From Hypsibius dujardini (lineage: Eukaryota; Tardigrada; Eutardigrada; Parachela; Hypsibiidae): a stretch of DNA of 41,490 nt. The stretch is from positions 1 to 41,490 of the forward strand of contig LRSR01007031.1 of NCBI GenBank assembly GCA_001579985.1. Reading direction: 5' to 3'. The notes under the pieces are model-generated. The model was given only the letters and a program-made list of their open reading frames with translations. It was not told the DNA's origin and searched no databases. Numbering within the stretch: the stretch's first letter is position 1; every line of letters begins with the position of its first letter. A program made the translations under genes and the position numbers. Positions 1 to 11,900 of the stretch are shown here, piece by piece.

Positions 1-60
<60 letters not shown>
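1..60. repeat. (GTCT)n microsatellite
   Basis: A near-perfect GTCT tetranucleotide run that continues off the left edge of the window. It leads directly into a unique-looking block (61-175) that recurs almost identically at 29027-29140, also next to a GTCT run, so the microsatellite is part of a dispersed repeat and not an independent tract. Confidence 0.95.
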
Positions 61-62
<2 letters not shown>

Positions 63-560
63 GTCGTAACCGTATCCGTAAACAGTATCTCGAGATACAG
101 TTTGTCAAAACGGCAAATCTGAGACACCGTTACGGCTACGTTACGGGTTTGGATACAGATTTGAGACGCACCCTATCTGTCTGTCGGTCTGTTTGTGTGT
201 CTGTGTCTGTTGGTCTGCTTGCCTTGGCGCAGTATGATTTCTGCGGAAGTCTAAGTTCTATTTTACCCGAGGTAGGGGTAAATTAGACGGGGTGCTATTG
301 GGCCTCTAGTGACGTATACAGGTAGGGGTAAAATAGCCGGGGTGCTATTTGGCCTCATAGCTGTAGCCTACTTTATAGGCTACAGCTATTTTACCCACAT
401 GCTGTGTATGGGGCGAAATAGCCTCAGCTATTTTACCTCTACCTGAGGTAAAATAGAACTTGAGCTTTCGCACTCATGGTACTGCACAAAGAGAGGCAGG
501 CAGACAAGCATTTAGGCAGACATGTAGACACACCGACGCACAGAAAGACAAACATTCATA
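61..560. repeat. Palindromic minisatellite module, copy 1
   Basis: After the shared lead block, 240-480 contains repeated GGTAGGGGTAAAATAG units in both orientations, each followed by a CCGGGGTGCTATT-type segment and a GTGACGTATACAGG-type spacer. The whole block is close to a palindrome: the left flank (GCGCAGTATGATTTCTGCGG, then AAGTTCTATTTTACCC) reappears inverted on the right (GGTAAAATAGAACTTGAGC, then GTACTGCACAAAGAG), with CTGT-rich tracts outside both. Related modules lie at 5580-5850, 23725-23925 and 28896-29516. Confidence 0.85.
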
Positions 561-763
561 ATGAATCTGTAAATTACAACGAAGTAGCCGACGAAATCTT
601 TAACTTTTTACAGAAAGGACATGACCTTCTACGGAATCTCTGCCAATAGCGCCGACCAGTTGGTGCGTCTGCGCGCTGAAGATTCCCTTTCTCATCGGTT
701 CAGCTCGACAAGAGTTCCACAAAACTTTCAGAAGCATGGCTGTGTTGTTGACTTTCTCGCTCC

Positions 764-1123
764 TTGGCATATCACGCCCTCCACCTGATGGCCCTGAATG
801 GCAACGTCGGCTGGAGACACCAAAACGGGAGCGACCGCGATGTCGTCGTTGACCGTGACCATCTGGTCTTCTGCTTCGTCCACAACGGGCATCAGAACTA
901 TAAGGACTTCATCCGGAAGATCACATTCCATGTGCCGGAGGAAAACAATCAAGTTTTGGCGAAGGACTTTACGTTCATGGACAACATCAGAAAGGAGAGC
1001 AATGGCCAGCCCATTGCTATCCATCGACAGCAATACACTCCGCGGGCTCATCACTTACAAGATGAAAGCCGATTTGGCTTCTGTGAACGGGAAGACGGCA
1101 AGGCCCACCAATTGCGGCAATGA
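764..1123 (+). pseudogene. Unrecognised open stretch inside the repeat element
   Basis: A 119-codon open frame just inside the left inverted arm. It is rich in His, Asp and Asn and shows no signal peptide, membrane segment or motif I can name. Overlapping open frames exist on both strands, so it may be chance. Its position suggests decayed transposon coding sequence. No function is proposed. Confidence 0.2.
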
Positions 1124-2706
1124 CGAAGGTGCGGTCCTGTTTTAGCACTAAAAATTTTTATCATCACACTATTGTCACAATAATTGTAATCATCATCATC
1201 ACATTATTGTCAATACACATTGCATCGTGCTAAACTTTAATTTAAATATATATAAAAATAAACGACAGAAAGTAACTTGATATATAAATTTGAAGACATG
1301 ATTCGCATTCCCTCAGATGTATATGCTGTACGTTATATTACGGTTTTTTATACCATTGCTGTCCATGTTTAGGTTGATGTTTCAAAATCAGCAAAGTGCT
1401 AGTAGACACAGCTATAGGGGCCAGGCCTCTCGGCAACCGGAAAGGTGGAGCTCCCGTTTACGTGATAGGGCCCATCTTGTACACGCAGTGGCGGTGTAAT
1501 CCTCCTACCAAGTTCTTGCTGAATTTCTGCATAAGAATCAAGCAAAACTGGGAGTTGATGTCAACACGCTGTCGCTGTTGCTTATCACCGACGTTGAAGA
1601 AGCCTCATGGAAAGCTTTTCTCGAGACGTTTCTAGATCCTCTTCATATAATCTGTGTGATCCTTTGTGCGGAAGTGTCCTGTGTGCGGAAGTGGGTGGAC
1701 TGTAACTTGAAGAAGTTCAGTTTGAATCTGTTTTGGCAGATGGACGTGCAGGTTCAGCTAATCGGAGACTCGGCGAGGGGATGAGGAGAACTGATGGACG
1801 CCAATGATGAGAAAGTCTTTGCAGGTCTACTGGAGAAAGAATTCGGACGTTGGTTCGGCTCCTTCACGGATAAGAAGCTCCGTCTGAAGCTCACTTAGTC
1901 TGACCGTCTGCCTTTGGGTCTGTTCACCGAGCTCGATCACACGAATTCCATCGAATCCCTCCGAATCCAAGTACAAGCTGGTCTTTGGAAGAACGGCCAC
2001 ATCCGAATGCAGACAGGAAATTGCAGATAGGCAAGGGTTTTTTGAGGGAGAATTGCTTAATGTAAGTACTAGAAAGTAACCAAACTAGACAGTATTAGTG
2101 TTGCAACATGCAAATGCAACTCATATTTTACTACAGTGCCAGAACAGTAGTTAATCGTAGAGATTACATATTTCATGGAGATACTAAATTGGGACGCTTG
2201 CAAATATTTGCCGCTATACATATAAGTCGCCCCAATTAAAATAATTTCAAATTTTTACGAAGTTATCACAAAGTTAAAAATGTTCGTTGAACAACAGACG
2301 TTTATCCCACTATGAGTGTTTGAGGGTTTTATACTCAAGACGATGGCTCAACTGTGAACCTGAAAATTTTGTCCAAGCATGAACTACGTCCGTAATGACT
2401 GAAGGGAAAAGACAAATGTACCAAAAATCAAAATTAGACTCAGAAAGGTCGACAATATTGACAAACGTATGAGCAGAATAAAGAAAATCATTTGACCCGA
2501 TTTTTTTGTTTGATTTTAGGAGTAGGTGCGCGAAATGATTCGGGCCTTACGCGACAACGGAATGTACAGACTGCGCAAGGATTATACTTGTCTCCTCATC
2601 GACAGGGCCCAGGCTCACGATCCAGAGCATTTGCTGATTGACTTCCCTTCTCCCTTCTTAAGCTTACAGACTCCTGTGGTAACACCATTTATATTTGCCC
2701 TCGCGT

Positions 2707-2772
2707 CTCTGTGTCTGTCTGTTTGTCTGTCTGTTTGTCTGTTTGTTTGTTTGTCTGTCTGTCTGTCTATCT
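2707..2772. repeat. CTGT/TTGT-rich microsatellite
   Basis: An irregular run of TCTG and TTTG tetranucleotides inside the composite element. The Cys/Leu/Val-rich open frames across it are translations of the repeat, not genes. Confidence 0.9.
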
Positions 2773-2845
2773 GATCAAGTTTGGATCCATCACTTAGTTC
2801 AGCTATCTATCTTTTTTCTGAAAGTCTGTCCAAAGTGCTATTATT

Positions 2846-3205
2846 TTGTGCAGACTCCTGAACTCATCGAAAGGCTTCCTTATGCTGCCGATTAGATGTC
2901 ATTTGCGAAATTGCGTCTCGATGAGCGTTATTGCCAGTTTAGGACAAGCTATCAATATCGATCGCAATGATACGAACGTGATGTCGCAGGGCGAACCCGC
3001 AAAGGGACCGATCCAACTGAACGGTGCTATCAAAAGGTGGTCGGTGCTGTCGAAAGCGGGACGGTGCTATCCACCTTCCACCCACCGGGTGCAGGTAATT
3101 CGAACCACAGGAATGTTTTCTTGCTACTGCGCGCTGAACCGAAAATCCAAGAAATCGTGCCCGCACCTTTTGGCGGCTAGTGCAAAGGCTAAATTGATGT
3201 TGTAA
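2846..3205 (+). pseudogene. SWIM-like zinc-binding fragment, probably transposon-derived
   Basis: A 119-codon open frame. Near its end is the pattern C-x-C-x9-C-x-H (Cys93, Cys95, Cys105, His107), followed by Leu-Leu-Ala-Ala. This is the layout of SWIM zinc-binding domains (CxCxnCxH), which occur at the C-terminus of Mutator-like transposases and in some host DNA-binding and ubiquitin-ligase proteins. The upstream segment (Tyr-Pro-Pro-Ser-Thr-His, then Val-x-Val-Ile-Arg) resembles the strand that precedes the metal site. No transposase catalytic core is readable upstream and the surroundings are repeats, so I treat it as a fragment of a mobile-element protein. The motif is clear; the family is inferred. 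Confidence 0.4.
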
Positions 3206-3828
3206 GTTTTGGATTGGGTGAAACGCGGCGATGGCCTTTTGCCAACATGATGTCAAAAGGCCGGCTTTTCCCCCAGCACTGTATAAAGTAACGGCACCCC
3301 CACCGGGATGCCGACTGTCCCATACTACCTGGTTTTTGGGCTAAGCTTTCTTCACGCCTATCATAACATAACGTTCTTGCATTGAAAGACCAAATAACAC
3401 CGGAAGACGAGGCTTGTTGAGATCCAATTGTTTGCTCCCTACTTGGTTTTGTGACAATACTGTAACACTGTTCTACATGTCAACTTTGGACTTGAAATCC
3501 AGAAGAGCGATTCATTTTCATACGCGAGGACGCAGATACGACTTTCTTTTGCTTTGGCTGCCAAAAACAACTCAGGGATCTAATGCGTGTTGGCAGAATC
3601 GTCCGAGTATGCAGGGAAAGCAAGTATCGCGCCAATCTGCAACCCATGCGATTCAACCCATAGCGTTTGTCTGGTATACAAAGCTGGAAACGTAAGTGCA
3701 ATACAAACCAAACTGATCCTGCAACACCGCAATTCGCAGCCCCTTGATCGCGCGGCCTGGCGGATTGTTCTCAAAGAGTATAGTCCAAGCTGTAGTTTGG
3801 CTCTCAGTTTGCATGTCTATGTTTTCCA

Positions 3829-3930
3829 GTCATTCCCATCCCAAAAGTCAACGGGGCCGTCACGCCGAATAATTTTCGACTCATCACGCTCATCCACAAC
3901 CTCTCCAAGATCTTCGAGCCTGGAACCTGA
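3829..3930 (+). pseudogene. LINE reverse transcriptase fragment (fingers)
   Basis: A short frame reads Val-Ile-Pro-Ile-Pro-Lys, then Asn-Asn-Phe-Arg-Leu-Ile-Thr-Leu-Ile, then Leu-Ser-Lys-Ile-Phe-Glu, before a TGA at 3928. This matches the early RT block of Jockey/CR1-like LINEs (I-x-K, then N-[YF]-R-x-I-[ST]-L-x, then L-[SA]-K-[IV]-F-E). The following 300 bp drift out of frame and show no palm motif. It is an old 5'/3'-truncated piece. Confidence 0.55.
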
Positions 3931-5440
3931 ACCTGGAGCATGACCTCCACATCACTTCCACAATCATTTCAAGAAAGTCGCCCGAAATATTCAGTACGGT
4001 ATCAGTCAGGTCAAACGAGCAAAACGTGGCCTTACCATGGCGCAGCGGCGAAGTCTTTTTTATGCCTTTGTGGCCCCGCCGGCAAATTACTGATGCAGTG
4101 TTTGGTCACCGGCATCAGCGGAATGCAGGAACAAGCTCGCCACCATCGAGCGATCTGCATTGCGGCCCATGACCGACTACCGCGTCGAGGAACTCTACAC
4201 CAAACTGAGGATAACGTCTTGGTTCGAGCTCTAGAAATTGGCGAAGGCGACTCTACTCTTCAAAATACGAAATCCGCCGATTGGAACGCTTCCGAAATAC
4301 ATCAGTAACCTGGTCCCCATAAGCGAAACAACCTACGCTCTGCGCGCACCGCCTGGGATTAAAGCCAGGGATCGGCCAGGGAACTCTCGCAGCTTGTCCC
4401 CAATCTATTTTTATAGTATTACCGCCTGCTGTGTGGAACGCCTTGTCTCTCACTCATTTTCATATCGTCCTGGTTTATTTTTGACTCCTTGGCATGACGA
4501 ACCAACACGCAATGAGTTTTTCATAAGTTGCAAAGGGCGTGAATCGATCAGACACAACAAGCCCTCCGATCAGGTTGTCTGCCTAAGTTGAAATAAAAAA
4601 GAAAAAAACCAGCAGACTTTTAGAAACGATTGCCAGGTCAAGCTGAAACTTGCGTACCAAAAGAACCAAAAGTGCATAAAACTGGTCGCAGCAATATGGA
4701 CACACAATCACAATCTATCAGAAGGTCTGTCACTGAATGAGTACAGCTTATCTCGGTGTCGACTGTACAGTCTACGGACCAATGCTTTTCATGACTTGAC
4801 GCTCTTTGGTGGACTGGAACATCGCTTCAGAAATGTCTTCAAACCCTGGGGAGATAATGATGGCAAGTTTGACAAGGGATTGTGGAAGTCTCACCCTGGC
4901 CGACATTTCATTTTTCGCCAAGGACAGAGTGCCGGACAACGAGAAGAACGTATGAGGCTCTTTGCAATGTGCCCAAGCAGCGTTGCTTAATCTTGTGCGT
5001 TGGATGGCATGGGAAAAATGTCTAAAATTCTGAACAGTCAAAAGTAAATTGGTACGTGCCATTCGATTGACTTGAAACTGGAACCCATTTTCTGTTGTCC
5101 AACTGGACCCTCGTTCGGGCGTCAAAATTTTGGAGAATAATTTGACTTTTAATCGTCAATAAATGTAGAGTGAAGCTTGGATAAAAAAGGTCTAGTGCTA
5201 GCAAGATTGAACTATTTCTTTATGGAGCGCCTTTGTGCAACTGGATGACAAGGTGCTGAACCTTGGACTCCAGATTCTAAAGCATCAAGCGTTTAATTAG
5301 GTAATCAGATTTCTGTTGAGAATGCTGAGTACAGTATGACCCTTTCGGATGGTGGCATTGGAGCCGGAAGGTACGGCTGGATAAGGCGACTGTTAGTATG
5401 TCAGATGGCGGAGTGCCTGACCGATCGCTGTACTGGCTGT
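3931..5440. other. Intergenic/repeat-derived stretch without a recognisable gene
   Basis: Several open frames of 60-120 codons lie on both strands here, but none shows a conserved motif, plausible splice structure or signal peptide. The sequence sits between the RT scrap and the right inverted arm and is most simply decayed transposon sequence. Confidence 0.5.
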
Positions 5441-5579
5441 TTGGTCGAGCTAAATCGGTGAAGAAGGGAATCCTTAGCACACAGACGACGCACCAACTAG
5501 TCGGCGCTATTGGCAGAGACTTGGAAGAAGGTCATGTCCTTTCTGCAAAAAGTTAGAGATTTTGTTGACTAACTTCGTT

Positions 5580-5850
5580 GTATTTTACATATTCGCTATG
5601 AATGTCTGTCTTTCTGTGTGTCGGTCTGTCTGTCTGTCTGTCTGTCTGCCTGAATGCCTGCCTGCCTGTTTCTCTTTGCGCAGTACCATTTGTGCGGAAC
5701 TCCAAGTTCTATTTTACCCCAGGTAGGGGTTAAATAGCCGGGGTGCTATTGGACTCCTGATGATGTATGCAGGTATAGGTAAAATAGCCGGGGTTCTATT
5801 GGGCCCCGAAAGTAGGGGTAAAATTGCCACTTTGTACTTTATACTCTTTA
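5580..5850. repeat. Minisatellite module, copy 2 (right arm)
   Basis: A CTGT run (about 5625-5650) is followed by GCGCAGTACCATTTGTGCGG and then units of GGTAGGGGTTAAATAG and GGTATAGGTAAAATAG with CCGGGG spacers. It is the same module as copy 1, shorter and somewhat degraded, and carries the right-arm coding-like flank at 5440-5570. Confidence 0.85.
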
Positions 5851-5957
5851 CTGTAATTCGTTTGCTACTCATGCGAAAGACCGACTTCTCTTTTTTCGTT
5901 CTGCGGGATTCAAAACGGAACCTTTACGGCAACGGTACACGTACACTGACGTTATGA

Positions 5958-6227
5958 GGAAGGGGTCCTGGAATGTGCCATTTGACTTTTCCCTACCCTG
6001 GAATGGGCCACTCTATAATCAGAATTGCCAGACAGAAGAAGAAGAAAAGTTGTGGGAATGTGTATGAAAAAATAAATCATTGGACGGTTGGAAAAAGCGC
6101 ACTATAGAGGTCGCTTACTATGCAGTGACTTATCAGTTTTCGATTAATTTGCAACAGAGCGCCCCCTGTTACTCGGTGGCCCATTCCAGAGTATGGGAAG
6201 TTAAGTGGCCCATTCCACAACCCTTCC
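5958..6227. mobile_element. 270-bp MITE with about 54-bp terminal inverted repeats
   Basis: The left end (5958-6011) and the reverse complement of the right end (6176-6227) align almost base for base, beginning GGAAGGG and each containing the motif TGGAATGNGCCA twice. The centre is non-coding. The size, perfect-looking ends and absence of an open frame define a non-autonomous DNA transposon. I cannot fix a target-site duplication with confidence; short A/T-rich candidates flank it. Confidence 0.75.
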
Positions 6228-7497
6228 ATCATACTGTAAGTAAATGTACGTAGTACATGTATTCTGGTGTCCCGCAGGTGACGCCACCGGCGCTGATCAT
6301 ATTCATTTCCGCCTACCCGACTGAAACGTTTTTTGGCCTAATTAATCAGTTTCAAGACTTTGACTAATTCTTTCTAGGTGTGTAGAAGAATCTGAAACAG
6401 CTACACCTGAGTTGTACTGTTGCTTATCTTGTTTCCCTAACCCAGCTTCAAGTCTGCGGATGGAACACCAGGGTTGACATGTTATTAGGAAAGTGTGCCG
6501 CCAGATTATTAGAGACGGGACGGACAGACGATGGCCTTGCGTTGGCGTCATGACGGTAGCACGGCGGCTGATGGCTGCTGGGGGAGATGGCGGTCTCCAA
6601 CCGGCAACCGATCGAGAGATCATCATGCAAACAATCCGACCCATCCATCTCCAGCTTCAGCTTCAGCCAATAATATCAACACGCAACTTTTATAATCTGA
6701 ATCTGCAGTCTGACCGGCGGAAAGTCAAGTCAAGTCTTACGAGATGACACAGAGGAGAGGGAAAGCACGCCCGAAGGACAGCAACAGTTGCATCCTTCTC
6801 TCTCTCTCTCTGCCATTGGCTTTCATCAAATCTTAAAATAACAACTCTCCTCCTCTTCTCTCTTTTGGGTTATCTAATCCAGGCCAAGGAGGAAGGAAGA
6901 CGGAGAGTTTTAAAATTTGAGGCTAAATTGTTTGCAACATGTGTTAAAGTCGGCGGCTTCTTTCGACCAACATCCCAGCCCGTCTGGTCTGGTTTTCTTT
7001 CTGTGCACGAGCTTTCGCCGTTTGCGTCCTCAACTACGCCACTCGCTACTTCTTCGTCTTCTTCTCCCTTCCACATCTGCTGATGAACACTTGCTTTCCA
7101 AAGCGGAAACAGTCTAAACGAGGAGGAGCTAAAGAGATTCTTTGACACATGCAACGAAACGAGCACGAGAGCGGCAAATAGCTTCTACGCCACACATTTT
7201 CTGGGAGCTACTGTTTTTATCTTATGTACTGTACATTGATTCTTGGGCGACACACCGACATGTTGAGATGATATGAGGCCGTCCTAGTTCATCCAACTTG
7301 GCCATATATGAATGCTACACAAGGCCTGACGTGGCCACCATCTTGCCGTTGCGGTTGATTGGATTTACTTTTCGCTATTGTGCAACTACATATTAAATTA
7401 TTTATCTTGAATCTAAACCTGTTGCTTTTGCGGGGAATCCTCGAAGTGACCTTTCAATATTACCGGCATGTTCATGCATGTCCGTTGGAGGTCATCG
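6228..7497. other. Upstream region of the collagen gene
   Basis: About 1.3 kb with no gene I can support. It contains a short CT microsatellite at about 6798-6811 and small open frames on both strands without motifs. It should hold the promoter and 5' UTR of the collagen gene that starts at 7498, but no TATA box or initiator can be assigned from sequence alone. Confidence 0.5.
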
Positions 7498-8908
7498 ATG
7501 GAGCCCAGCAAGACCTTGCTTTTGCTGCTCCTGATAGCGGCTTTCTTTCTTCTTCCGGCGACTACAGATGCTCAGAGGGTATGCTACACATTTTCAGACA
7601 CCCATGAGTAGAATGCATATACAGTAAAGGGCACAGTCTGTAAAAAAGAGACTAAATTGCACTTTTGCTGAATCAATGAAGGCCGGTTGTGAAAACCGAG
7701 CTTAATGGTACCCTCGCTCAGTGAAGCAGGAAATTTGTTTACCTTCAGTAAACAATGACAAGCTTATTAATACTGATCGGGAATTGCGCAGCAGATGGAC
7801 AATCATGTTTGCACATCTTTTGTTTTTACAATCATGTAATGTTTTCTGTATAAAATAGTTGTTATATTAAAATCAGTTGAATGGGCGTTGTCAGTGAGGT
7901 ATTCTTATTTTTATTGGTATTGTATCGAAAATTAAAGCTACATACTTCACATTACTAATAGCGTGTGGAATTAAGGGTTAATTTTGAGACAAATGGGTTA
8001 CTTTTTTATCTGCGATGTGAGAGATTACTGTAACTGTTGTGAATCGATTTTGATCTTGCCACTGAAAAAGCTAAAGTGTGTCTGTATGATTGTGCAAAGG
8101 AGAAGATGTGTTAAAAATGGCCCGTTTTAGGGTGCTAAACAGCTCTTGATCGAAGTCTGCTTTCGGTTGAAATGGATTTATACTTATTAATAGGTCTGCG
8201 AAGGATGCGCACAACCCCAACAGTGCAAATGTTACGGGAGCAAGGGTGAAACGGTAATTACTCGATCATATCGCATATATTATATAATATATAACATATA
8301 TCTATATAATATTTATATTACAAACACATTTTTTCCGTTCTGTGATAGGGTGCTTTCGGTCTGGTCGGCTTGCAAGGACCCCCAGGTTTGTTGATACCTT
8401 GTATTCCATTTTTTAACTCTCCCATTTCTAAATTATCTATTTCAGGAGCACCTGGCTATTCGGGTCTAGAAGGTCCACCCGGAATCAATGGTAAGAAAAC
8501 TTCAGCATTGGCTCTCCGCTTTATTGAGGTCCCCCTTTCTGACCCGTGAATCCATTGTTTGTATTGCAGGCGAGATGGGCGAACGGGGTGACCTAGGCTC
8601 ACTGGGAGCCAAGGGTCAACGGGGAAACTCTGGAAATTCCGGTGTTCAAGGACCACCCGGAATGGACGTAAGCAATGATGAATTAATTGTACTGCACTGC
8701 ACCTTGCAAAAAGTGTATCGGTCATTATCTTTGCAGGGGTTGCTCGGGTTAGACGGTCCACGCGGCCAACCAGGAATTGATGGTTGCAATGGAACAAGCG
8801 TGAGTGCTACATACATGAAATCGGCCAAAAAAGTCAATTTCTAAACTTTCATGGTTATATAGGGTCCAGTGGGGCTTGAAGGAGCAGATGGACTTGACGG
8901 GCAAGATG
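7498..8908 (+). other. Collagen IV signal peptide and 7S-type N-terminus (exons 1-7)
   Basis: Exons: 7498-7578, 8194-8253, 8349-8385, 8446-8490, 8570-8667, 8737-8799, 8863-8908. Exon 2 carries four cysteines (residues 29, 32, 38, 40; C-x2-C-x5-C-x-C), which in this family make the disulfide and lysine cross-links of the 7S tetramer. Exon 6 contains Gly-Ile-Asp-Gly-Cys-Asn-Gly-Thr (Cys124), the conserved second 7S cysteine site with its N-glycosylation sequon. Intron 1 is 615 bp, the second longest in the gene, and could hold regulatory sequence. Confidence 0.92.
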
Positions 8909-11900
8909 GTAAGTGCTTCGCCCTTTCTTGGATGGCGAATGGATTTCCTTTCGGCCTAGCCCATGAATGATGTGCCGTTATCTACTGTTTCTTCTGCAGG
9001 GTTGCAAGGAATAATGGTACGAACATTGCATTATTGGTTATTAATTTTAACTAATAGGAACGAACTAACGAGCCTGATACATTCCAGGGTCCACGAGGTC
9101 GCCCGGGTGCGCCAGGTAAAAAAATCTATATTTCATAAGCTGAATTCGTCGCGGCGCGTTTATCGAATTTTTGATTTAAGCTGTGTCTGTTCTCCAGGTT
9201 TGCCGGGTCTTCCTGGTCCTAAAGGATACAAGGTAGATATTACTGGGTTGTTTATTGTTCGCCTCAGGCTCAAGAATCCTTACATGATATATAAAGTCTG
9301 CTTATACTTCAATCGATACATTTGAATTATTTCGTAATTCTTTTTGGTCTGTGTCTAGGGTGAAACTGGAGAAGGTGGGATAAATTCATTTGGCCTGAAA
9401 GGAGATTCTGGCAATCCTGGCATTCCTGGTCGCGATGTGAGTATTTTTGTAGGTGATTCTTTAATTTATTCCTTAACTTATTTATCTCGCTATTTTAGGG
9501 TGCTCCGGGTGGTGCAGGTCGCGATGGACTTAAGGGACAAAAAGGCGAGTGCCATATATGTTTTCGAATATGGACTGTTTTCAAATGGTTGACTTTCATA
9601 TGCTCTTTTGCTCTGTAGGTTTCCGAGGCAGAGCGGTACGTTCGTGACTGATTCGATGTTGCAGCCGTTAAATAAACGCTTGCCTCAGTACTTATACTTT
9701 ACAGGGACCGATTGGACCTCCGGGTCGGGCAGGTGTTCCAGGTACAATTTTCCACGTTTAAAGATTGTTTCTGCGCCATTTAAATAATTTGAACGTTGTT
9801 CATAGGTTTGCCTGGAATCGGACGCGCTGGAGAGCCTGGGCAAAAGGTACGGACCAAATGCTGTTAGAGTTTATGAATTATAGCATCTCTTATAAAATAA
9901 TTTCTTTAAGTCTTCACCTGATGGTCTTTTTAGGGTTATGCTGGTCCTGGTAAGTGCCACGGCTTCTACTCGGGTATTGTGAAGGTTAAGAAAAATAAAT
10001 ATCAAGTTGCGTCGCATGTGTTTAGCTGGTCCACCCGGTCGTAGCCGTGGGTCCATCACTGGAGTGGCAATCGAGTTTGCCAACCAAGAGCAAGGATCCC
10101 CCGGTCCTGTCGGTTATAAGGCAAGTACGATTCAACACTTTTTTATTCTTTTCTGCTTTTAACAGTGTACTCTTTTGTGCACGGTAGGGTGATCGAGGTG
10201 ACACCGGTCCACCCGGGCGAGCTGGTAATATTGGTCGCGACGGGTTCCCGGGCTTTCCTGGCCGAAAGGGAGAAAAGGGCACCGTGGGAGATGCCGGTCC
10301 ATTTGTAAGGATTTTTTTAAATGACTGCAGAATACAATTTCTGTGTTATGAAGCTTTTTGTCACTTGTACTATAGGGAAAAATGGGAAAGGATGGTCCGC
10401 CCGGTCAGGCTGGCCGGAAGGGAGAGCGAGGCAGCAACGGTCTTCCTGGACTTGATGGCCTTAAAGGCCCCAAAGTATGTACATCAAGGCTTCCTTTTAT
10501 AAAGTAAAATTATTTTGCGGTATTTCCTCCTAGGGTTCACAAGGTCCTATTGGAGACTCTGGTCGAAAAGGTGCTGTTGGAGATGCGGTAAGTGAAAATT
10601 TTATTCCTTTCTTCAATTTCGATCACTGTTTTGACTGCGTATCGCTTTTCAGGGTACTCCTGGCCGGACAACGGATGACATCAGCAGAAGCCCTCCAGGT
10701 CCACACGGTAATGCACTATTGTAATGCATTTTAAACTTGAAAGTAGTTAACTCCAGCTTACGCTTTGTCCCCTGTCAAGGTTCTTCTGGACCTCAGGGTG
10801 TGAAAGGAGACGCCGGATATGCAGGTTTGTTTGAGTACATAGAGCCTTGCTTATTGATTTGTTGACTGACTTGCTGATATCTCTCAGGACGAACTGGCAG
10901 ACCAGGAGAGCTTGGCCTGCAGGCAAGTAACGGTTTAACTAATGGCATATGTTTTGATATATTACTAACCATTCTTGACGTTCATCGTCTTATTAGGGAC
11001 CTGCCGGTTCTCCAGGGCCTGACGGTGAAGCTGGTGCTCCCGGTATTCCGGGAGTAGCTATCAACGGCGACTCTGGAGATGATGGAATTCCCGGAACTGA
11101 CGGACGTCCGGGTGAACCTGGAACTCCCGGTCCGCAAGGCTTGGTAAGTACAAAGTACATACAGAGAGGCAAACAAACTAACTTTGCTCCATATACCTTT
11201 TTAGGGTGGAGACAAAGGTCAGGCTGGTGACACTGTCACTGGACCGGAAGGCCTTCCCGGCCGAAACGGACGGCCCGGATTCTTTGGACCGAAAGGAAGT
11301 GTTGGTGATCGAGGTTACCCTGGAGAGAAGGGGCCGGCGGGAACTGTGCGCATTGACCATGCCCCGGGATACTGGGGAATCAAGGGTTCGATTGGTGACT
11401 CTGGATCTCGAGGACCCGACGGAACGGTAAAACTTTGTCAGTAGACGGGGAATTTTTTTCATCTCATTATGCCTTTTTAACAGGACGGAGGACCCGGCCT
11501 GAAAGGAGGTCGTGGTGATGACTGCGGTAAGGCAATTGTGTGTGGCATTGGTCCATTGATGTGATCGTTATCTATTTTTAATTGAAAATTGTCATAGGCA
11601 TTTGTCCGCTTGGCCGTCCTGGAGCAAAGGGAGACCAGGGTGACGTTGGAAATGCTGGTTAGTGGCCTAGTGATATTAGCTTTAAACTGTAAAACATTGA
11701 AGCACATTGTCCAGGATCTACGGGAACGGTTGGACCACCGGGTTCTGTTGGTGGCCCTGGTCAGAAGGGTCCGACAGGTTATCAAGGCCCTCGTGGTCAA
11801 GATGGTGACAAGGTAGGCGCCGGCGCTGTGATGAGAGCCTTACTGCTAGTAAGAACATTGCATTCGCATTTCTGATTGATAGGGAATCGATGGTCGAAAC

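Larger units (their letters stand above)
1..5855. mobile_element. Large element bounded by inverted arms (composite DNA transposon?)
   Basis: The segment 480-720, read on the minus strand, matches 5440-5700 on the plus strand at roughly four fifths identity by eye. Shared blocks include CACCAACTGGTCGGCGCTAT, AAGGTCATGTCCTTTCTG and TATGAATGT, and both arms end in a palindromic minisatellite module. This gives about 5.8 kb with long inverted arms, as in a large DNA transposon or two copies inserted head to head. Inside are only decayed open stretches: 764-1123 (119 codons, not recognised), a SWIM-like piece at 2846-3205 and an RT scrap at 3829-3930. No DDE transposase core was recognised. The left end may lie outside the window. 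Confidence 0.45.

Noticed and set aside
9545-9552. GT donor at 9549 for collagen intron 12 instead of the GC donor at 9545
   Set aside because: Using GT at 9549 breaks the Gly-X-Y frame in exon 13; the GC donor keeps it.
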